This document shows positions 8,601-17,065 of a stretch of 64,000 bases of DNA, one piece after another. The stretch's first letter is position 1; every line of letters begins with the position of its first letter. The translations under genes and the position numbers were made by a program. The stretch is taken from the NCBI GenBank assembly GCA_910589125.1, contig CAJURX010000004.1:1-64000 (forward strand), in the 5' to 3' direction. Under the pieces are notes generated by a model. The model did no database searches. It worked only from the letters and a program-made list of their open reading frames with translations, and was not told where the DNA came from. The stretch is from an uncultured Eggerthellaceae bacterium. GTDB taxonomy: Bacteria; Actinomycetota; Coriobacteriia; Coriobacteriales; Eggerthellaceae.

Positions 8601-10751
8601 GCGCTGCTCGAACCTGATGCGTTGGCCGAGGTCCAGCTCGAGCTGCAGCGCGTCATCCCCCATCGCAAGCTCTCCGGCAGGGAAGGGGCAGCCGAGCTGT
8701 TGCGTCAACTCGGCCCGCTGACCGAGGATGAGGTGCAAGCGCGCCTCATCCTCACATCCGCACCCAAGGGAGAGGACGCCGCGAGCGTTCCTGCTCTCAT
8801 CGTGGCGCAGCTCTTGGACGACCTTGAAGCCCAGCACCGAGCCTGCGCCCTTGCCCTAGATGGGCAGCGCATCTGGGCCACGCCCGAAGACGGCCTACGG
8901 CTCCGCGGCCTGCGCGGCGGCACGCTTCCAGAATGGGTGGAGCACTGGGCAGATGCCCTCCCTCTCGCTGATAGGGAGGCACGGGCAGGAACCGCTCTAG
9001 CAGCGAAGCTCTTGAACAGCCATGGCCTCGCATCCACGACGCAGATGGCCTCATGGTTGGGCGTGGGGCACGATGTCGCCGAAGATGCGCTGCGCGCCCT
9101 GGAGGCCAAGGGGTCCGCCAAGCGCTTGAGCGTGAGCGCTGCGGCACGGTCGATCATCACGCGCGCGAATGACCAGCTCGAAGACCGCCTGGCCGCAGAG
9201 GATATCGTCCCTCAGGCGAACGTCCCCCTGCTCCCCACTGAGGACGCCATCTGGGTGAGCCGCGATATCCTCAAGCGCCTTCGCCTGCGGTCGCGCGATG
9301 TCATCGAGGAAGCCGTGAAGCCCGTTGATGCCGGGGCCTGCGCACGCCTCATCTTGAGGCTGCAAGGCCTTGACGGACACGTGCACCCATCCCCCGAGGA
9401 CGCCCTCGCGGACTGCATCAGCCTCTTCGAGGGAGCCGCGTATCCTCCTGCGCTCTGGGAGACGGTCATCTTCCCCGCACGCGTACCCGGCTATCGCCCA
9501 ACGCTGCTCGATGACCTGCTCAGCTCCGAGGAGATCCTGTGGACGGCCATCCCCGATGCTGGGAAGCCCGAGCGCGCCATGAGCATCGCCCTCTTCCCCA
9601 CTGATTCTCCCTTCGCACCGGAGCGCGTTGATCCGAGCATGGGCACCGTAGAGCCCATGACCAGCCAAGCGATCATCGCATCGGATCATCCAGGCGCATT
9701 GGATCATCCAGACGCCCCCGATGCTGCGACTGACCCCCTCAAGGGGGAGCTGCTCTCCCTGCTCTGCCGTGAAGGCTCCATGACCTGCGCATCCCTAGCC
9801 CAGCGGATGCAGGCGCTCTCCGCTGATGAGCCCGTGAGCTTGACGGCCCTGGACGCTGCGCTCAAGGACCTCGCACGCGAGGGGCGCATCACCTCCACCA
9901 CCTTCGGGTTCCCCCGCACGCTCGATGCCGCCCCCGCAAAGGCGACCAGGGCGAAAGCGCCTTCAAGCCGAAGGCGCGTGAGCAGCCGCCGCGCATCCTA
10001 CCGAAGCCAGGCTCTCGCGGAGAGCAAGCGAACCTTCAAGGAGGGGCTGGTCGCAGAACGCCAGTCGCTCGAAGCCCTCGAGGGGACATGGTCCGCCCTC
10101 GCCGCCCCCTTCGCCAGCCCGACAGAGGAAGCCATCGCTGCCGTGGAATCCATCTTGGATAGGTACGGCGTCATCTGCCCCAAGACCATCGACGCTGCCG
10201 GACTGAAGGGCGGCATGCAGGGCGTCTATGCAGTGCTGCGCGGCATGGAGGATGCCGGAGAGGTCGTGCGGGGAGAGTTCGTCGAAGGACTGGGAGCGTC
10301 GCAATTCGCCCGCAGGAGCACGGTCGAAGAGCTGCGGAGCGCACCTGGGGAGAGCAGCATGATCGTGCTGGCCGGGAACGATCCCGCCATGGTCTATGGC
10401 TCTATCCTTCCCTGGCCCAGCTCACCTTCCCCGGTCGCACCTGCAGCCAAGGAGGGATGCCTCGTCGTCCTCGAAGGTGGCGTACCGGTGCTCTTCGCCT
10501 CCAAGCGGCTGAAGGAGCTCATCACCTTCACGGCAGACGAGACCACGCTCGATGAGGCTGCGCGCACCCTCATCCGATCCGTCGAGGATACCCTGCGCCG
10601 GGGGCCGACCTCCCGCATGCGGGAGAAGCATATCGTGGAGAGATTGGATGGGGAGAGCATCTACGGCACGCCCTTGGAGAAGACGCTTGCCACCCTCGGC
10701 CTGATCCGCGACACGCACGGCATGCGGCTCTACGTCCAGCCGTTCCTCTAA
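5613..10751 (+). CDS. lhr: Lhr-type large DEAD/H-box helicase
   Basis: 1712 residues, within the range of the long bacterial Lhr helicases (about 1500-1700). Lhr proteins are 3'-5' DNA/RNA helicases linked to DNA repair and RNA handling. Visible motifs: Walker A APTGSGKT (50-57), the DEXH-box VDELHS (about 178), GLSATIKP, VFVNSRG, then RecA2 motifs SSLELGIDMG (about 457) and QRIGRANHQ (about 487). The C-terminal 900 residues are the Lhr-specific winged-helix and beta-barrel part. A roughly 55-residue Ser/Thr/Ala-rich insertion sits between the RecA folds (nt 6480-6640). The ATG at 5613 is chosen because homology starts right after it; there is no good Shine-Dalgarno site before it, and longer in-frame starts are implausible in composition. 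Monocistronic. Confidence 0.93.
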   Translation: MEDDQRTASALSSFTPAVAEWFTSAFHEPTDIQARAWEAIRKGDNTLVIAPTGSGKTLAAFLSAIDAIAADKAKATGSAPRAAGTRILYVSPLKALGADVERNLSAPLAAIAARQAAASDASVAQITVGVRTGDTPPSVRARLVRNPPDILITTPESLYLMLTSKARSALSTIQTVIVDELHSIAGTKRGTHFSLSLERLDALLEEPAQRIGLSATIKPVDTAAKFLGGTHPVSVVQDDSPPAFDLSVIVPVKDMTNVQPFTGSSGFTGMHPTRKVTAQEAWKTDSALKAHLRSKASQTSAQAAGMADTDTSTSTSLSAGAHAGTDVSGSAADASPQSVPDTRLGSATIWPYIESSVLDQVLAHRSTIVFVNSRGVCEHLTARLNEAYAKRQGRTSPSSAHTLEGMAIRSEMRSTTLLVAASEEPIAKAHHGSVSKEHRQRIEHELKSGQLRCVVATSSLELGIDMGEVDLVIQVAAPFSVSSGLQRIGRANHQVDGKSLGLIYPRTRHEILDTAFVTEGMFAGTIEETRLVEDALDVLAQQTAAEVAAHPEGLDPDAWYGLVRRSACYEHLGRAPFDAVIAMLAGASSLEEGASFAPRVDYDRAADLLKPLPRTQKLAINAAGTIPDRGLYPVMLATGSEKGGRKRVGELDEEMVHESRIGDVIILGTSTWRITEITNDRVVVAPAPGRTARLPFWHGEGTGRSLEAGRRRGALQRRLSAATGKDGTLDDPLASELSSLGFDENGLENLGALIALQRSDTGALPSDELVILEVCPDETGAWYLVIHSPFGKRVHEPWALAISQRMSARYGFDPQSATSDDGIILRIPFEEDSTITPDLVQFAPDEIADIVSATVTGTALFAGRFRECAARALLMGTSAPGKRTPLWQQRMRAGQLLEAVRHDPSFPIYIEAIRECLDDVYDLHGLCALMEDLETRTVTVRVVRTERPSPLASPLLFGYVADHIYDLDMPHGERNRALLSVDPDLLGELLGMPDALALLEPDALAEVQLELQRVIPHRKLSGREGAAELLRQLGPLTEDEVQARLILTSAPKGEDAASVPALIVAQLLDDLEAQHRACALALDGQRIWATPEDGLRLRGLRGGTLPEWVEHWADALPLADREARAGTALAAKLLNSHGLASTTQMASWLGVGHDVAEDALRALEAKGSAKRLSVSAAARSIITRANDQLEDRLAAEDIVPQANVPLLPTEDAIWVSRDILKRLRLRSRDVIEEAVKPVDAGACARLILRLQGLDGHVHPSPEDALADCISLFEGAAYPPALWETVIFPARVPGYRPTLLDDLLSSEEILWTAIPDAGKPERAMSIALFPTDSPFAPERVDPSMGTVEPMTSQAIIASDHPGALDHPDAPDAATDPLKGELLSLLCREGSMTCASLAQRMQALSADEPVSLTALDAALKDLAREGRITSTTFGFPRTLDAAPAKATRAKAPSSRRRVSSRRASYRSQALAESKRTFKEGLVAERQSLEALEGTWSALAAPFASPTEEAIAAVESILDRYGVICPKTIDAAGLKGGMQGVYAVLRGMEDAGEVVRGEFVEGLGASQFARRSTVEELRSAPGESSMIVLAGNDPAMVYGSILPWPSSPSPVAPAAKEGCLVVLEGGVPVLFASKRLKELITFTADETTLDEAARTLIRSVEDTLRRGPTSRMREKHIVERLDGESIYGTPLEKTLATLGLIRDTHGMRLYVQPFL

Positions 10752-10886
10752 CGCTGCATGCGAACCCTCACATCCCGCGAACCGATGGATGACGCTTGCG
10801 TTTCATCACCTGTTGCCATGCACCCTGCCTGCACGGATAGACTACCATCGTGCGGATCAGACGATATGCGTAGAAGGAGCCCGAAG

Positions 10887-11447
10887 ATGAAGAGGATCAT
10901 CGCAGCCATCGCCGCTTGCGCGCTCGTGGCCGGAGTGCTCATCGCCATTCCCGGATGCGGCCCGAACAACGAAGAGCTCATCCGCGAAGCGGTCACCGAA
11001 AGATACGATGCCTACAAGCAGGCTGATGACGTCACCCTCTCGCGGATCGTCACCTCCCTTGAGAACGAGGGATTGGCAGAGCTCGGCATCGACGACACGG
11101 AATTCGCCACAGCCGTCGTCGAAGGGTTCGACTACCACATAGACGATATCGTCGTGAATGGGAACGAGGCCGTGGTCACCATCACCTTCGCCGGCAAGAG
11201 CTACACGGACCTGCTCTCTGAGATAGCGAGCACCACGGAGACGCTGGCGAACGACCCGTCCTTCGCCGCGCTCTCGCAGGAAGAGCGACTGGCTACGGCG
11301 GGCACGATGGTCATGAACGCCTTCGATGGCCTTGAGGTCAAGAACGAGACCGTTGACCTTGACTACGAGCTGGTGGACAACAAGTGGCAGGAAGCTGACG
11401 AGCAGGTCGGTCTCCAGGAGCTGGACAACATCCTGTTCGCCAAGTGA
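10887..11447 (+). CDS. Small secreted lipoprotein of unknown function
   Basis: 186 residues with a lipoprotein signal: KR at positions 2-3, a hydrophobic core and the lipobox IPGC with Cys24. The mature part is acidic and mainly helical, followed by a strand-rich domain (DIVVNGNEAVVTITFAGKSYTDLL), resembling DUF5105-like or NTF2-like surface lipoproteins common in Eggerthellaceae. The start at 10887 is supported by GAAGGAG seven bases upstream and by the signal peptide; an in-frame extension upstream to 10758 has no such support. It lies 136 bases after lhr and converges with the small gene at 11464. No enzymatic motif seen. Confidence 0.82.
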   Translation: MKRIIAAIAACALVAGVLIAIPGCGPNNEELIREAVTERYDAYKQADDVTLSRIVTSLENEGLAELGIDDTEFATAVVEGFDYHIDDIVVNGNEAVVTITFAGKSYTDLLSEIASTTETLANDPSFAALSQEERLATAGTMVMNAFDGLEVKNETVDLDYELVDNKWQEADEQVGLQELDNILFAK

Positions 11448-11463
11448 CCCACGCACGCCGCCT

Positions 11464-11667
11464 TCAAGCGCAGAGCTTCTCCTCCAAGAGCGCCGGACGC
11501 TCCCCGGCGCTGCGTACGCGATCGAGCGCGCGCTCGAGGTCATCAGCGAGGATCCTGGTCCTCACGTAGTGCTGTGCTTCCTGCTTTCGGCTTGCCTTCT
11601 TGATGGCAGAGAATGACTCATCCAACAATGCTGCGAATTCCTCGGTGCTCATCCCCCAGATCCTCAT
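11464..11667 (-). CDS. Small helical protein, unknown
   Basis: 67 residues, strongly helical and charged (EEFAALLDESFSAIKKASRKQEAQHYVRTRI, then LADDLERALDRVRS). A very good Shine-Dalgarno AGGAGGTCGGTC precedes the ATG, which argues that it is real. The pattern could suit a small DNA-binding or antitoxin-like protein, but no partner toxin is adjacent. Converges with the lipoprotein gene. Function not recognised. Confidence 0.6.
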   Translation of the reverse strand: MRIWGMSTEEFAALLDESFSAIKKASRKQEAQHYVRTRILADDLERALDRVRSAGERPALLEEKLCA

Positions 11668-11850
11668 GACCGACCTCCTGCTGCGTTCATGGTGCGTTCC
11701 AATGGCAAGCAGGATACGACGCGCTCGCGCTCTAGCTGTACGCGAAAGGGAACACTGAGCAGCCAGGTTCTAGGGGCACCGATCAGGGCATGCTCGATGC
11801 CAAAGGCTCAAGAGGCGCAACCGACCGAAGGAGCTGCGACCAAGACCCCT

Positions 11851-12855
11851 CTACCACGACCAGAGCGCATAGACGGCACCGGCACCGTAGAGCTTTCCGA
11901 AGAGGTACTTATCCGATGCGCTCTCGCACGAGATGAAGATGCCGCCGTCGTGCCATTCGATGCCCTCGGTCATGGGCGGGGCATCCACATCCGCTACCTC
12001 GCAAGCGCTATCCAGATAGAAGAGCGGCACGGTGCGCCCGTCCGCCATGAACCAATCATCAGCGTTGGCGCCCTCTGCAGCAATGGCGTCATAGACCAGC
12101 AGATGCGACGTGGCAAGGCCGTATGACTGCGACAGCACGATGCTGCCCGCATCCGTGATGCACATGCCCTGGATGCGCGCAGGGATGGAGTACACGCGCG
12201 CCGCCTGATCGGCATACCCGAACGTCCCCATCTCGTCCTCCGGATAGGCATACATCACCGCTGGATTCTCATCCCCCGCAGGCGTCTGCATCCGATGCGC
12301 ATCAGGCGTCTCATACGGTCCTGGATGATAGAAGTCTCCCAGGTACAGCGCGCCGTTCTCGATATTCAAGAATGCCGGGGCGAACTCGAGCGAGCGGCGG
12401 CCGATGGCCTGCACGCGGCCGTTCTCCTCCACCGCCTCCACAGAGGCAAGGTCGAACGCGAGGAATCCGTCCCCGTCCGTCAAGAGCACATGCTCTCCAT
12501 CAGAGGTGATGCCCGAGCCATGGCCATCATAGGCTGACCCGTCAGGGCGCGAGACGAAGAAGCGCCCGCTCGTCCCGTCCGCTCCAAGGCGATAGATGGC
12601 GGACTCAGACCCGTCAGCCATGTACCCGCTGAATAGCCACGTGCCATCATCGAGGTGGTCCAAGTCCTGCGGGATGAACCCCTCTGATATGCCCGGGATG
12701 TCGAATTCGCGGCTCGCGTGATCATAGAAGCCCGCATACGCGATCCGCACGAACGCATTGACCCCTGCGAATGCCACGAGCAGGAGCCCCATGAGCCCCA
12801 GGCAGATGCCCGCCATGACCTTTGCCACACGGTGGCCCTTCTGCGTCTCTGCCAT
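11851..12855 (-). CDS. Membrane-anchored beta-propeller-like protein, unknown
   Basis: 334 residues. One N-terminal transmembrane segment (about 12-36: VMAGICLGLMGLLLVAFAGV) and an extracellular domain made of repeated strand motifs such as FIPQDLDHLDDGTWLFSGYMADG, GITSDGEHVLLTDGDGFLAFD and IQGMCITDAGSIVLSQSYG. This is the pattern of a six-bladed SMP-30/NHL-like propeller. No obvious metal-binding triad could be confirmed. The ATG at 12855 follows GGGAGGCGGCA. Monocistronic. It may be a surface binding protein or a lactonase-like enzyme; neither can be shown from the sequence. Confidence 0.7.
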   Translation of the reverse strand: MAETQKGHRVAKVMAGICLGLMGLLLVAFAGVNAFVRIAYAGFYDHASREFDIPGISEGFIPQDLDHLDDGTWLFSGYMADGSESAIYRLGADGTSGRFFVSRPDGSAYDGHGSGITSDGEHVLLTDGDGFLAFDLASVEAVEENGRVQAIGRRSLEFAPAFLNIENGALYLGDFYHPGPYETPDAHRMQTPAGDENPAVMYAYPEDEMGTFGYADQAARVYSIPARIQGMCITDAGSIVLSQSYGLATSHLLVYDAIAAEGANADDWFMADGRTVPLFYLDSACEVADVDAPPMTEGIEWHDGGIFISCESASDKYLFGKLYGAGAVYALWSW

Positions 12856-12983
12856 TGCCGCCTCCCTCATCGATCGCTCTTCGCACGTTCATTATCGCTG
12901 CCATAAGGGCTGCGCAAGCCCAAGATGGCGAAGCGTTGACCCCTGCTTGCCATATCTTCCGCGCGCCTGCGCTCCGAGAGAGG

Positions 12984-13754
12984 TCAGGTGTCCATCATGC
13001 CGTACCGCGCTCGCACGCGCGCAAGGCGATCGAGCAAGGGGCTGCCCGCGAAGAGCAGCGTCAAGAACGTCGCTGCTCCTTGCATCGCATTCACGGGCAA
13101 GCCTGCCGCATACACGGCGATGACGCCCTCAGGCGTGACCCTCGACAACATCAGGAACACCGAGCTCGTATCCAAGATAGGCCCCGCGACGAAGATGACG
13201 AACGCAGCTCCCGCCACGCCCACGAGCACCCGCGTCCTCCACGACCAGCCCTGCTGGGGGATCGCACCTGCCTTCGCCAGCGCTCCGAATGTCACGCCGC
13301 ATGTGCCGAATGAGAGCATCTGCCAGGGCGTCCACGGCCCGAGGCCGAACACGAAGCTGCTGACCAGCGCTGAGAGCGCCCCCACCACGAAGCCCGTTGA
13401 AGGTCCCAGAGCGATGCCGGCCACCATGATGACCGCCGCCATGGGCTTGAAGTGCGGGAGCCACGCGAACGCCGTGCGCGACACCACCGCCAGGGCCACC
13501 ATGACCACCACCATGACCAGCTCGCGCGCTTGAGGGCGCCGCCGCTCGAATGAGACGAAGAACGGCACCATGCAGTAGATGACCATGAGGACGCTCACCA
13601 CGATGAAGCTCTTGCCGCGCACCAGCGCGCCCACCGCCACCGTGATGACCGCCGCCAAGATCACCGCGATCCACAGCGCCCCATGCTGCGCGCGGCCCAG
13701 GCGTCGCTGCCCCCGCTTCGCCATCATGCGCATCCAGAGCATTCCGAGCTGCAC
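12984..13754 (-). CDS. ECF transporter substrate-binding (S) component
   Basis: 256-residue membrane protein with about six hydrophobic helices and the S-component pattern HFKPMAAVIMVAGIALGPSTGFVVGALSALVSSFVFGLGPWTPWQM, typical of ECF S subunits (CblT-like and related). It is the last gene of a four-gene ECF operon; its GTG start at 13754 lies inside the end of the ATPase gene (stop at 13724), giving a 31-base overlap and probable translational coupling. GGGGGC precedes the GTG; an ATG at 13742 is an alternative. The ligand is set by this subunit; the DUF4430 partner suggests a corrinoid, but this is inferred. Confidence 0.83.
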   Translation of the reverse strand: MQLGMLWMRMMAKRGQRRLGRAQHGALWIAVILAAVITVAVGALVRGKSFIVVSVLMVIYCMVPFFVSFERRRPQARELVMVVVMVALAVVSRTAFAWLPHFKPMAAVIMVAGIALGPSTGFVVGALSALVSSFVFGLGPWTPWQMLSFGTCGVTFGALAKAGAIPQQGWSWRTRVLVGVAGAAFVIFVAGPILDTSSVFLMLSRVTPEGVIAVYAAGLPVNAMQGAATFLTLLFAGSPLLDRLARVRARYGMMDT

Positions 13755-15460
13755 GCCTCAGCCCCCTGGCAGAGCGCGATGACATCCTCATCGGTGACGG
13801 CATTCGCGAACACGTGGCGGCTCATCCTATTCGCCGCTGTCGTGTAGAACGAATTCATGGTGAAGAAGGGACGCGGAGCATTCTCCGCGACGATCGAGCC
13901 ATCGAAGAACAGGGCCAACCGGTCCGCATGGCGCGCACAGAACTCCACATCATGCGACACCATGACGATGGTCATCCCGCGCGAGACGAGGCTCCTCAGG
14001 ATCTCTGCCAGCTCCTGCTTGAATGCCGCGTCGATCCCCTTCGTCGGCTCATCCAAGAGCAACACGCGCGGGTCAGCGAGCAGCACCTTCGCCAGCGCCA
14101 CGCGCTGCCGCTCCCCACCCGACAGGTCAAGGGGATGTCTGTCCATCAGGCGCGCCACGCCGCATGCCTGCGCCGCCTCATCGATGCGCGCACGAGCCTC
14201 CGGAGCACCCTCTACCATCTCTGCCAGCTCATCGCGCACCGTCTGCTTGACCAAGAGGTTCAGAGGATCTTGGGGTAGCATCGCCAGACCGCCACGGAAG
14301 AGCGCATCTCCCTTCCGCCTCTTCAACGGCTGACCGAACAGCTGCACGCTTCCCCGGTAAGGCCGCTCTGTCCCGCAGATGACCTTGAGCATCGTGGATT
14401 TACCCGTTCCGTTCCCCCCGAGGATGGCGAACAGGGCACCTTCCGGCACATCCACGCTGAGCCCGCGTAGCACATCAGGCGCGACGCGCTCGTAGCGGAA
14501 CCAGACATCCTTGAGGGAGAGAGCTGCCTGCACACCCTGGAACGCATCTCCCCCATCAGGCAATCTGCGCACGGGGAGGTCACGCTCCTCCACATAGCCG
14601 AGCAGCCACCGACGCCCTTCTCGCACGGTCAGCGGCGGCACGCTCGCAAGAGAGGAACCCCCATCGGGTAGCGCCTCCTTGCGCGGTGATGCGTGCGTCA
14701 CCCCATAGAACACGCGCAAGGGCGCAGGAAGCGCGCCCATCATGGCATCCTCCCGTGCGGCCAGCGCCTCCGCGACATCGTGAGGGGAACCGCTCGCCGT
14801 GATGCGACCCTCATCCATCACCACGACAGCATCTGCGGTGGCGAACACGTCCTCCAACCGATGCTCTGTGATGATGACGGTGGTCCCCAGCTCGCGATTG
14901 ATCTTGCGCACTGTGGTCAGGAGATCCGCCGCTGCGATAGGATCGAGCTGGCTCGTAGGCTCATCCAGCACGAGCACGCTCGGCTGCATCGCCATGACGG
15001 ACGCCAGATTCAAGAGCTGCCGCTGCCCTCCGGACAGCGTGGCCACATCCTCATGGAACCAGTGCTGGATGCCGAGGTAGCTCGCCATCTCCGCCACGCG
15101 CACGCGCATGGTGCGCTCATCGATGCCCAAGCTCTCCAAGCCGAATGCCAGCTCATGCCACACCTTGTCGGTCACCACCTGAGCATCCGGATCCTGCATG
15201 ACGAATCCGATGAACTGCGCCTGATCCCGCAGCGGCACGTCCTCCAAAGGGCGCCCCTCGAAGCGCACTGCCCCTGAGCGCTCCCCATGAGGAGCGAGCA
15301 CGGTCTTCAGGTGACGCAGGAGCGTGGTCTTCCCGCATCCCGAGCGACCGCATATGCACACATAGCTTCCCCGTTCGATGGCGAGCGTCACATGAGCGAG
15401 CGCAGGATGCTCCTGGCCCGGATAGCGATACGTCAGATCCTCGACAGCGAATTGCGCCAC
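13724..15460 (-). CDS. ECF transporter ATPase with two fused ABC domains
   Basis: 578 residues containing two ABC cassettes in tandem (A1A2 fusion). Cassette 1: Walker A GRSGCGKT, signature LSGGQ, Walker B VLVLDEPTS. Cassette 2: Walker A GGNGTGKS, signature LSGGE, Walker B LLLDEPTKG. They are joined by a roughly 100-residue linker. This subunit powers uptake with the T and S components. A GTG start at 15460 (VAQFAVEDLTYRYPG) is preceded by the strong site GGGAGGATATC; the longer in-frame extension overlaps the T-component gene and has no homology-like sequence. It overlaps the T gene by 28 bases and the S gene by 31. Confidence 0.92.
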   Translation of the reverse strand: MAQFAVEDLTYRYPGQEHPALAHVTLAIERGSYVCICGRSGCGKTTLLRHLKTVLAPHGERSGAVRFEGRPLEDVPLRDQAQFIGFVMQDPDAQVVTDKVWHELAFGLESLGIDERTMRVRVAEMASYLGIQHWFHEDVATLSGGQRQLLNLASVMAMQPSVLVLDEPTSQLDPIAAADLLTTVRKINRELGTTVIITEHRLEDVFATADAVVVMDEGRITASGSPHDVAEALAAREDAMMGALPAPLRVFYGVTHASPRKEALPDGGSSLASVPPLTVREGRRWLLGYVEERDLPVRRLPDGGDAFQGVQAALSLKDVWFRYERVAPDVLRGLSVDVPEGALFAILGGNGTGKSTMLKVICGTERPYRGSVQLFGQPLKRRKGDALFRGGLAMLPQDPLNLLVKQTVRDELAEMVEGAPEARARIDEAAQACGVARLMDRHPLDLSGGERQRVALAKVLLADPRVLLLDEPTKGIDAAFKQELAEILRSLVSRGMTIVMVSHDVEFCARHADRLALFFDGSIVAENAPRPFFTMNSFYTTAANRMSRHVFANAVTDEDVIALCQGAEACSSECSGCA

Positions 15461-16356
15461 GATATCCTCCCTCCCACATCGATGGCGAACGGGACGAGCA
15501 TGAAGCCCACGAATGAGGCGAAGGCGACCACGCCAAGGGGCGTGACGGGCGGAAGCACGATGCGAGGAAGGTATTCGACGCTCGTCGTGCCTTGCAGCAT
15601 GCCCGCGATGCTCAGTGCCACCAAGAGCGCCATGGATGCCGCCGATACGGCATCTCGCATCCCGAAGGGATGATGGGCGAACCGGGTTCGTCGAGAAGCC
15701 GTGCCATATCCGCGGCTGCGCATGGAATCCGCCGTGATGATGCCCGCTTCCAGCGCCCACGTGGTGAGCGCTCCTAGGATGTCGGCGCCATTGCGGACGC
15801 GCAGGCGCACGCTCCCATCCGCTGCGCCCATGCCGATGCATTCCCGAGCACGAGATATCTGTCGCGCCTTGCGCAGGTAGTCCGGCACGAAGCGCAATGC
15901 CATCGTCAGGATGAGCGTGAGGGAGGGCGCGGCACCACCGAAGAGATACGTGAACCTGTCCGAGGTCATCATGCGGTCATAGCTGCTGAACAACAGCAGC
16001 ACGCAGACGAGCATCCCCGCAGTCTGCATGCCGTAGAGCACGGCTTGCGCAGTGAAGGGCCGGCTGAGATAGGTGAACAGCACCGTTTCGCCTTGCGGAT
16101 CGACCAACCCGTTCACGAGCGATAGAACGATGAGCAGAGGCACCATCGCAGCGATCAGCCTCAGCCCTGCGCGTCCACGCTCCATCAGGCAGAGGGCAGC
16201 TGCGCCCGCGCATGCGCATCCGATCCAGAGCGGATCGCCCACCACCACGACCAAGATCATGGCACAGAGGAACCACCCGAAGACGACGGCAGGATGAAGG
16301 GAGGCGAAACCCGAAGCAGAGTGTGTGCCTATCACGCCTCCCTCATGCAGCTCCAT
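15433..16356 (-). CDS. ECF transporter transmembrane (T) component
   Basis: 307 residues with about six membrane helices and the coupling-helix motifs: RARECIGMG and, later, ADSMRSRGYG (the Ala-Arg-Gly type motif that contacts the ATPases; SRGYG is diagnostic of EcfT/CbiQ). It scaffolds the ATPase and S component in an energy-coupling-factor importer. The ATG at 16356 has GAGGG at a suitable distance; a GTG at 16368 is possible. Second gene in the operon after the DUF4430 lipoprotein; the hairpin at 16389-16425 lies between them and may lower downstream expression. Confidence 0.9.
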   Translation of the reverse strand: MELHEGGVIGTHSASGFASLHPAVVFGWFLCAMILVVVVGDPLWIGCACAGAAALCLMERGRAGLRLIAAMVPLLIVLSLVNGLVDPQGETVLFTYLSRPFTAQAVLYGMQTAGMLVCVLLLFSSYDRMMTSDRFTYLFGGAAPSLTLILTMALRFVPDYLRKARQISRARECIGMGAADGSVRLRVRNGADILGALTTWALEAGIITADSMRSRGYGTASRRTRFAHHPFGMRDAVSAASMALLVALSIAGMLQGTTSVEYLPRIVLPPVTPLGVVAFASFVGFMLVPFAIDVGGRISWRNSLSRI

Positions 16357-16388
16357 ATGATCCCTCACCCCCTCTCACAGACGAGAAG

Positions 16389-16425
16389 AGCCCCCGCCGA
16401 GACCTGCGATGTCCCGACGAGGGCT
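16389..16425 (-). terminator. Hairpin between DUF4430 gene and ECF genes (terminator or attenuator)
   Basis: On the minus strand AGCCCTCGTCG pairs with CGGCGGGGGCT, using two G-U pairs and a 14-15-base loop, followed by CTTCTCGTCT. The G-U pairs exist only on the minus strand, which supports a role in the transcript of the lipoprotein gene that ends 26 bases upstream. The weak U-tract suggests partial read-through into the ECF T gene, which would make the lipoprotein more abundant than the transporter. Confidence 0.6.
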
Positions 16426-16450
16426 CAACCTCACCTGATGCCCGACTGAG

Positions 16451-16894
16451 CTATTCGCTCATGTCGATGTAGGACCACTCCACCACATCACCATCATTCA
16501 GATAGGTCTGATCAGCGGAGACCTGTACCTGATCGCCATTCACGGTGTACGTCCAACCCTTCATGCCCTCGGTGGCAAGGCCGTTGACCGCGTTCACGAA
16601 CATGCCGTATTCGCTGTTCTGGGCATCCAGCTCAAGACCCGTTGCCTGGAGCACGTCAAGGGCGGTGGAGCCCTCGCCGATGGTCACCGTATCATCGTAG
16701 GCGACCGCATTGCCGCCAGCAGGGCTCGTGACCTTCACGGGAACCTGGATCTGATCGATCGTGGACTCGGTAGAGAACTGCGCGCTCGACTCCGCCGATG
16801 AGCCCTCCTGTGCGGACGTGCAACCGAACAGCCCGACCGCTGCCACCAGCATCATCGCGGATGCGCAAGCCGCCATCCTCTTCATCATCTTCAT
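16451..16894 (-). CDS. DUF4430 lipoprotein (transcobalamin C-terminal-like domain)
   Basis: 147 residues. A signal peptide (MKMMKRMAACASAMMLVAAVG) ends in the lipobox LFGC. After a Ser/Glu-rich linker comes a single DUF4430 domain: GEGSTALDVLQATGLEL, YGMFVNAVNGLA, KGWTYTVNG and a final VSADQTYLNDGDVVEWSY. The domain resembles the C-terminal half of transcobalamin/intrinsic factor, and in anaerobes it often sits beside ECF transporters thought to move corrinoids. First gene of the ECF operon, so it probably captures the ligand at the cell surface. The start at 16894 is fixed by the signal peptide; an in-frame TTG at 16906 is possible. Confidence 0.85.
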   Translation of the reverse strand: MKMMKRMAACASAMMLVAAVGLFGCTSAQEGSSAESSAQFSTESTIDQIQVPVKVTSPAGGNAVAYDDTVTIGEGSTALDVLQATGLELDAQNSEYGMFVNAVNGLATEGMKGWTYTVNGDQVQVSADQTYLNDGDVVEWSYIDMSE

Positions 16895-17065
16895 GGTCAA
16901 GACCAACCTTTCTCATCTGCATCATATGGAGGAGATTGTACCGTGCAGGCACGCGACCGCAAAAGCGAACGCCATGCATTCTGATCATGGTCGGTTGAAA
17001 TTAATTCATATCGAGAACGGTCCGGCTCTCTCTTCGGCGTGCCCCGTGGTGCTATCCTTCATGGC

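Noticed and set aside
16907..17065. Possible cobalamin riboswitch upstream of the DUF4430/ECF operon
   Set aside because: The intergenic space is too short and no B12-box-like sequence was seen on the minus strand.
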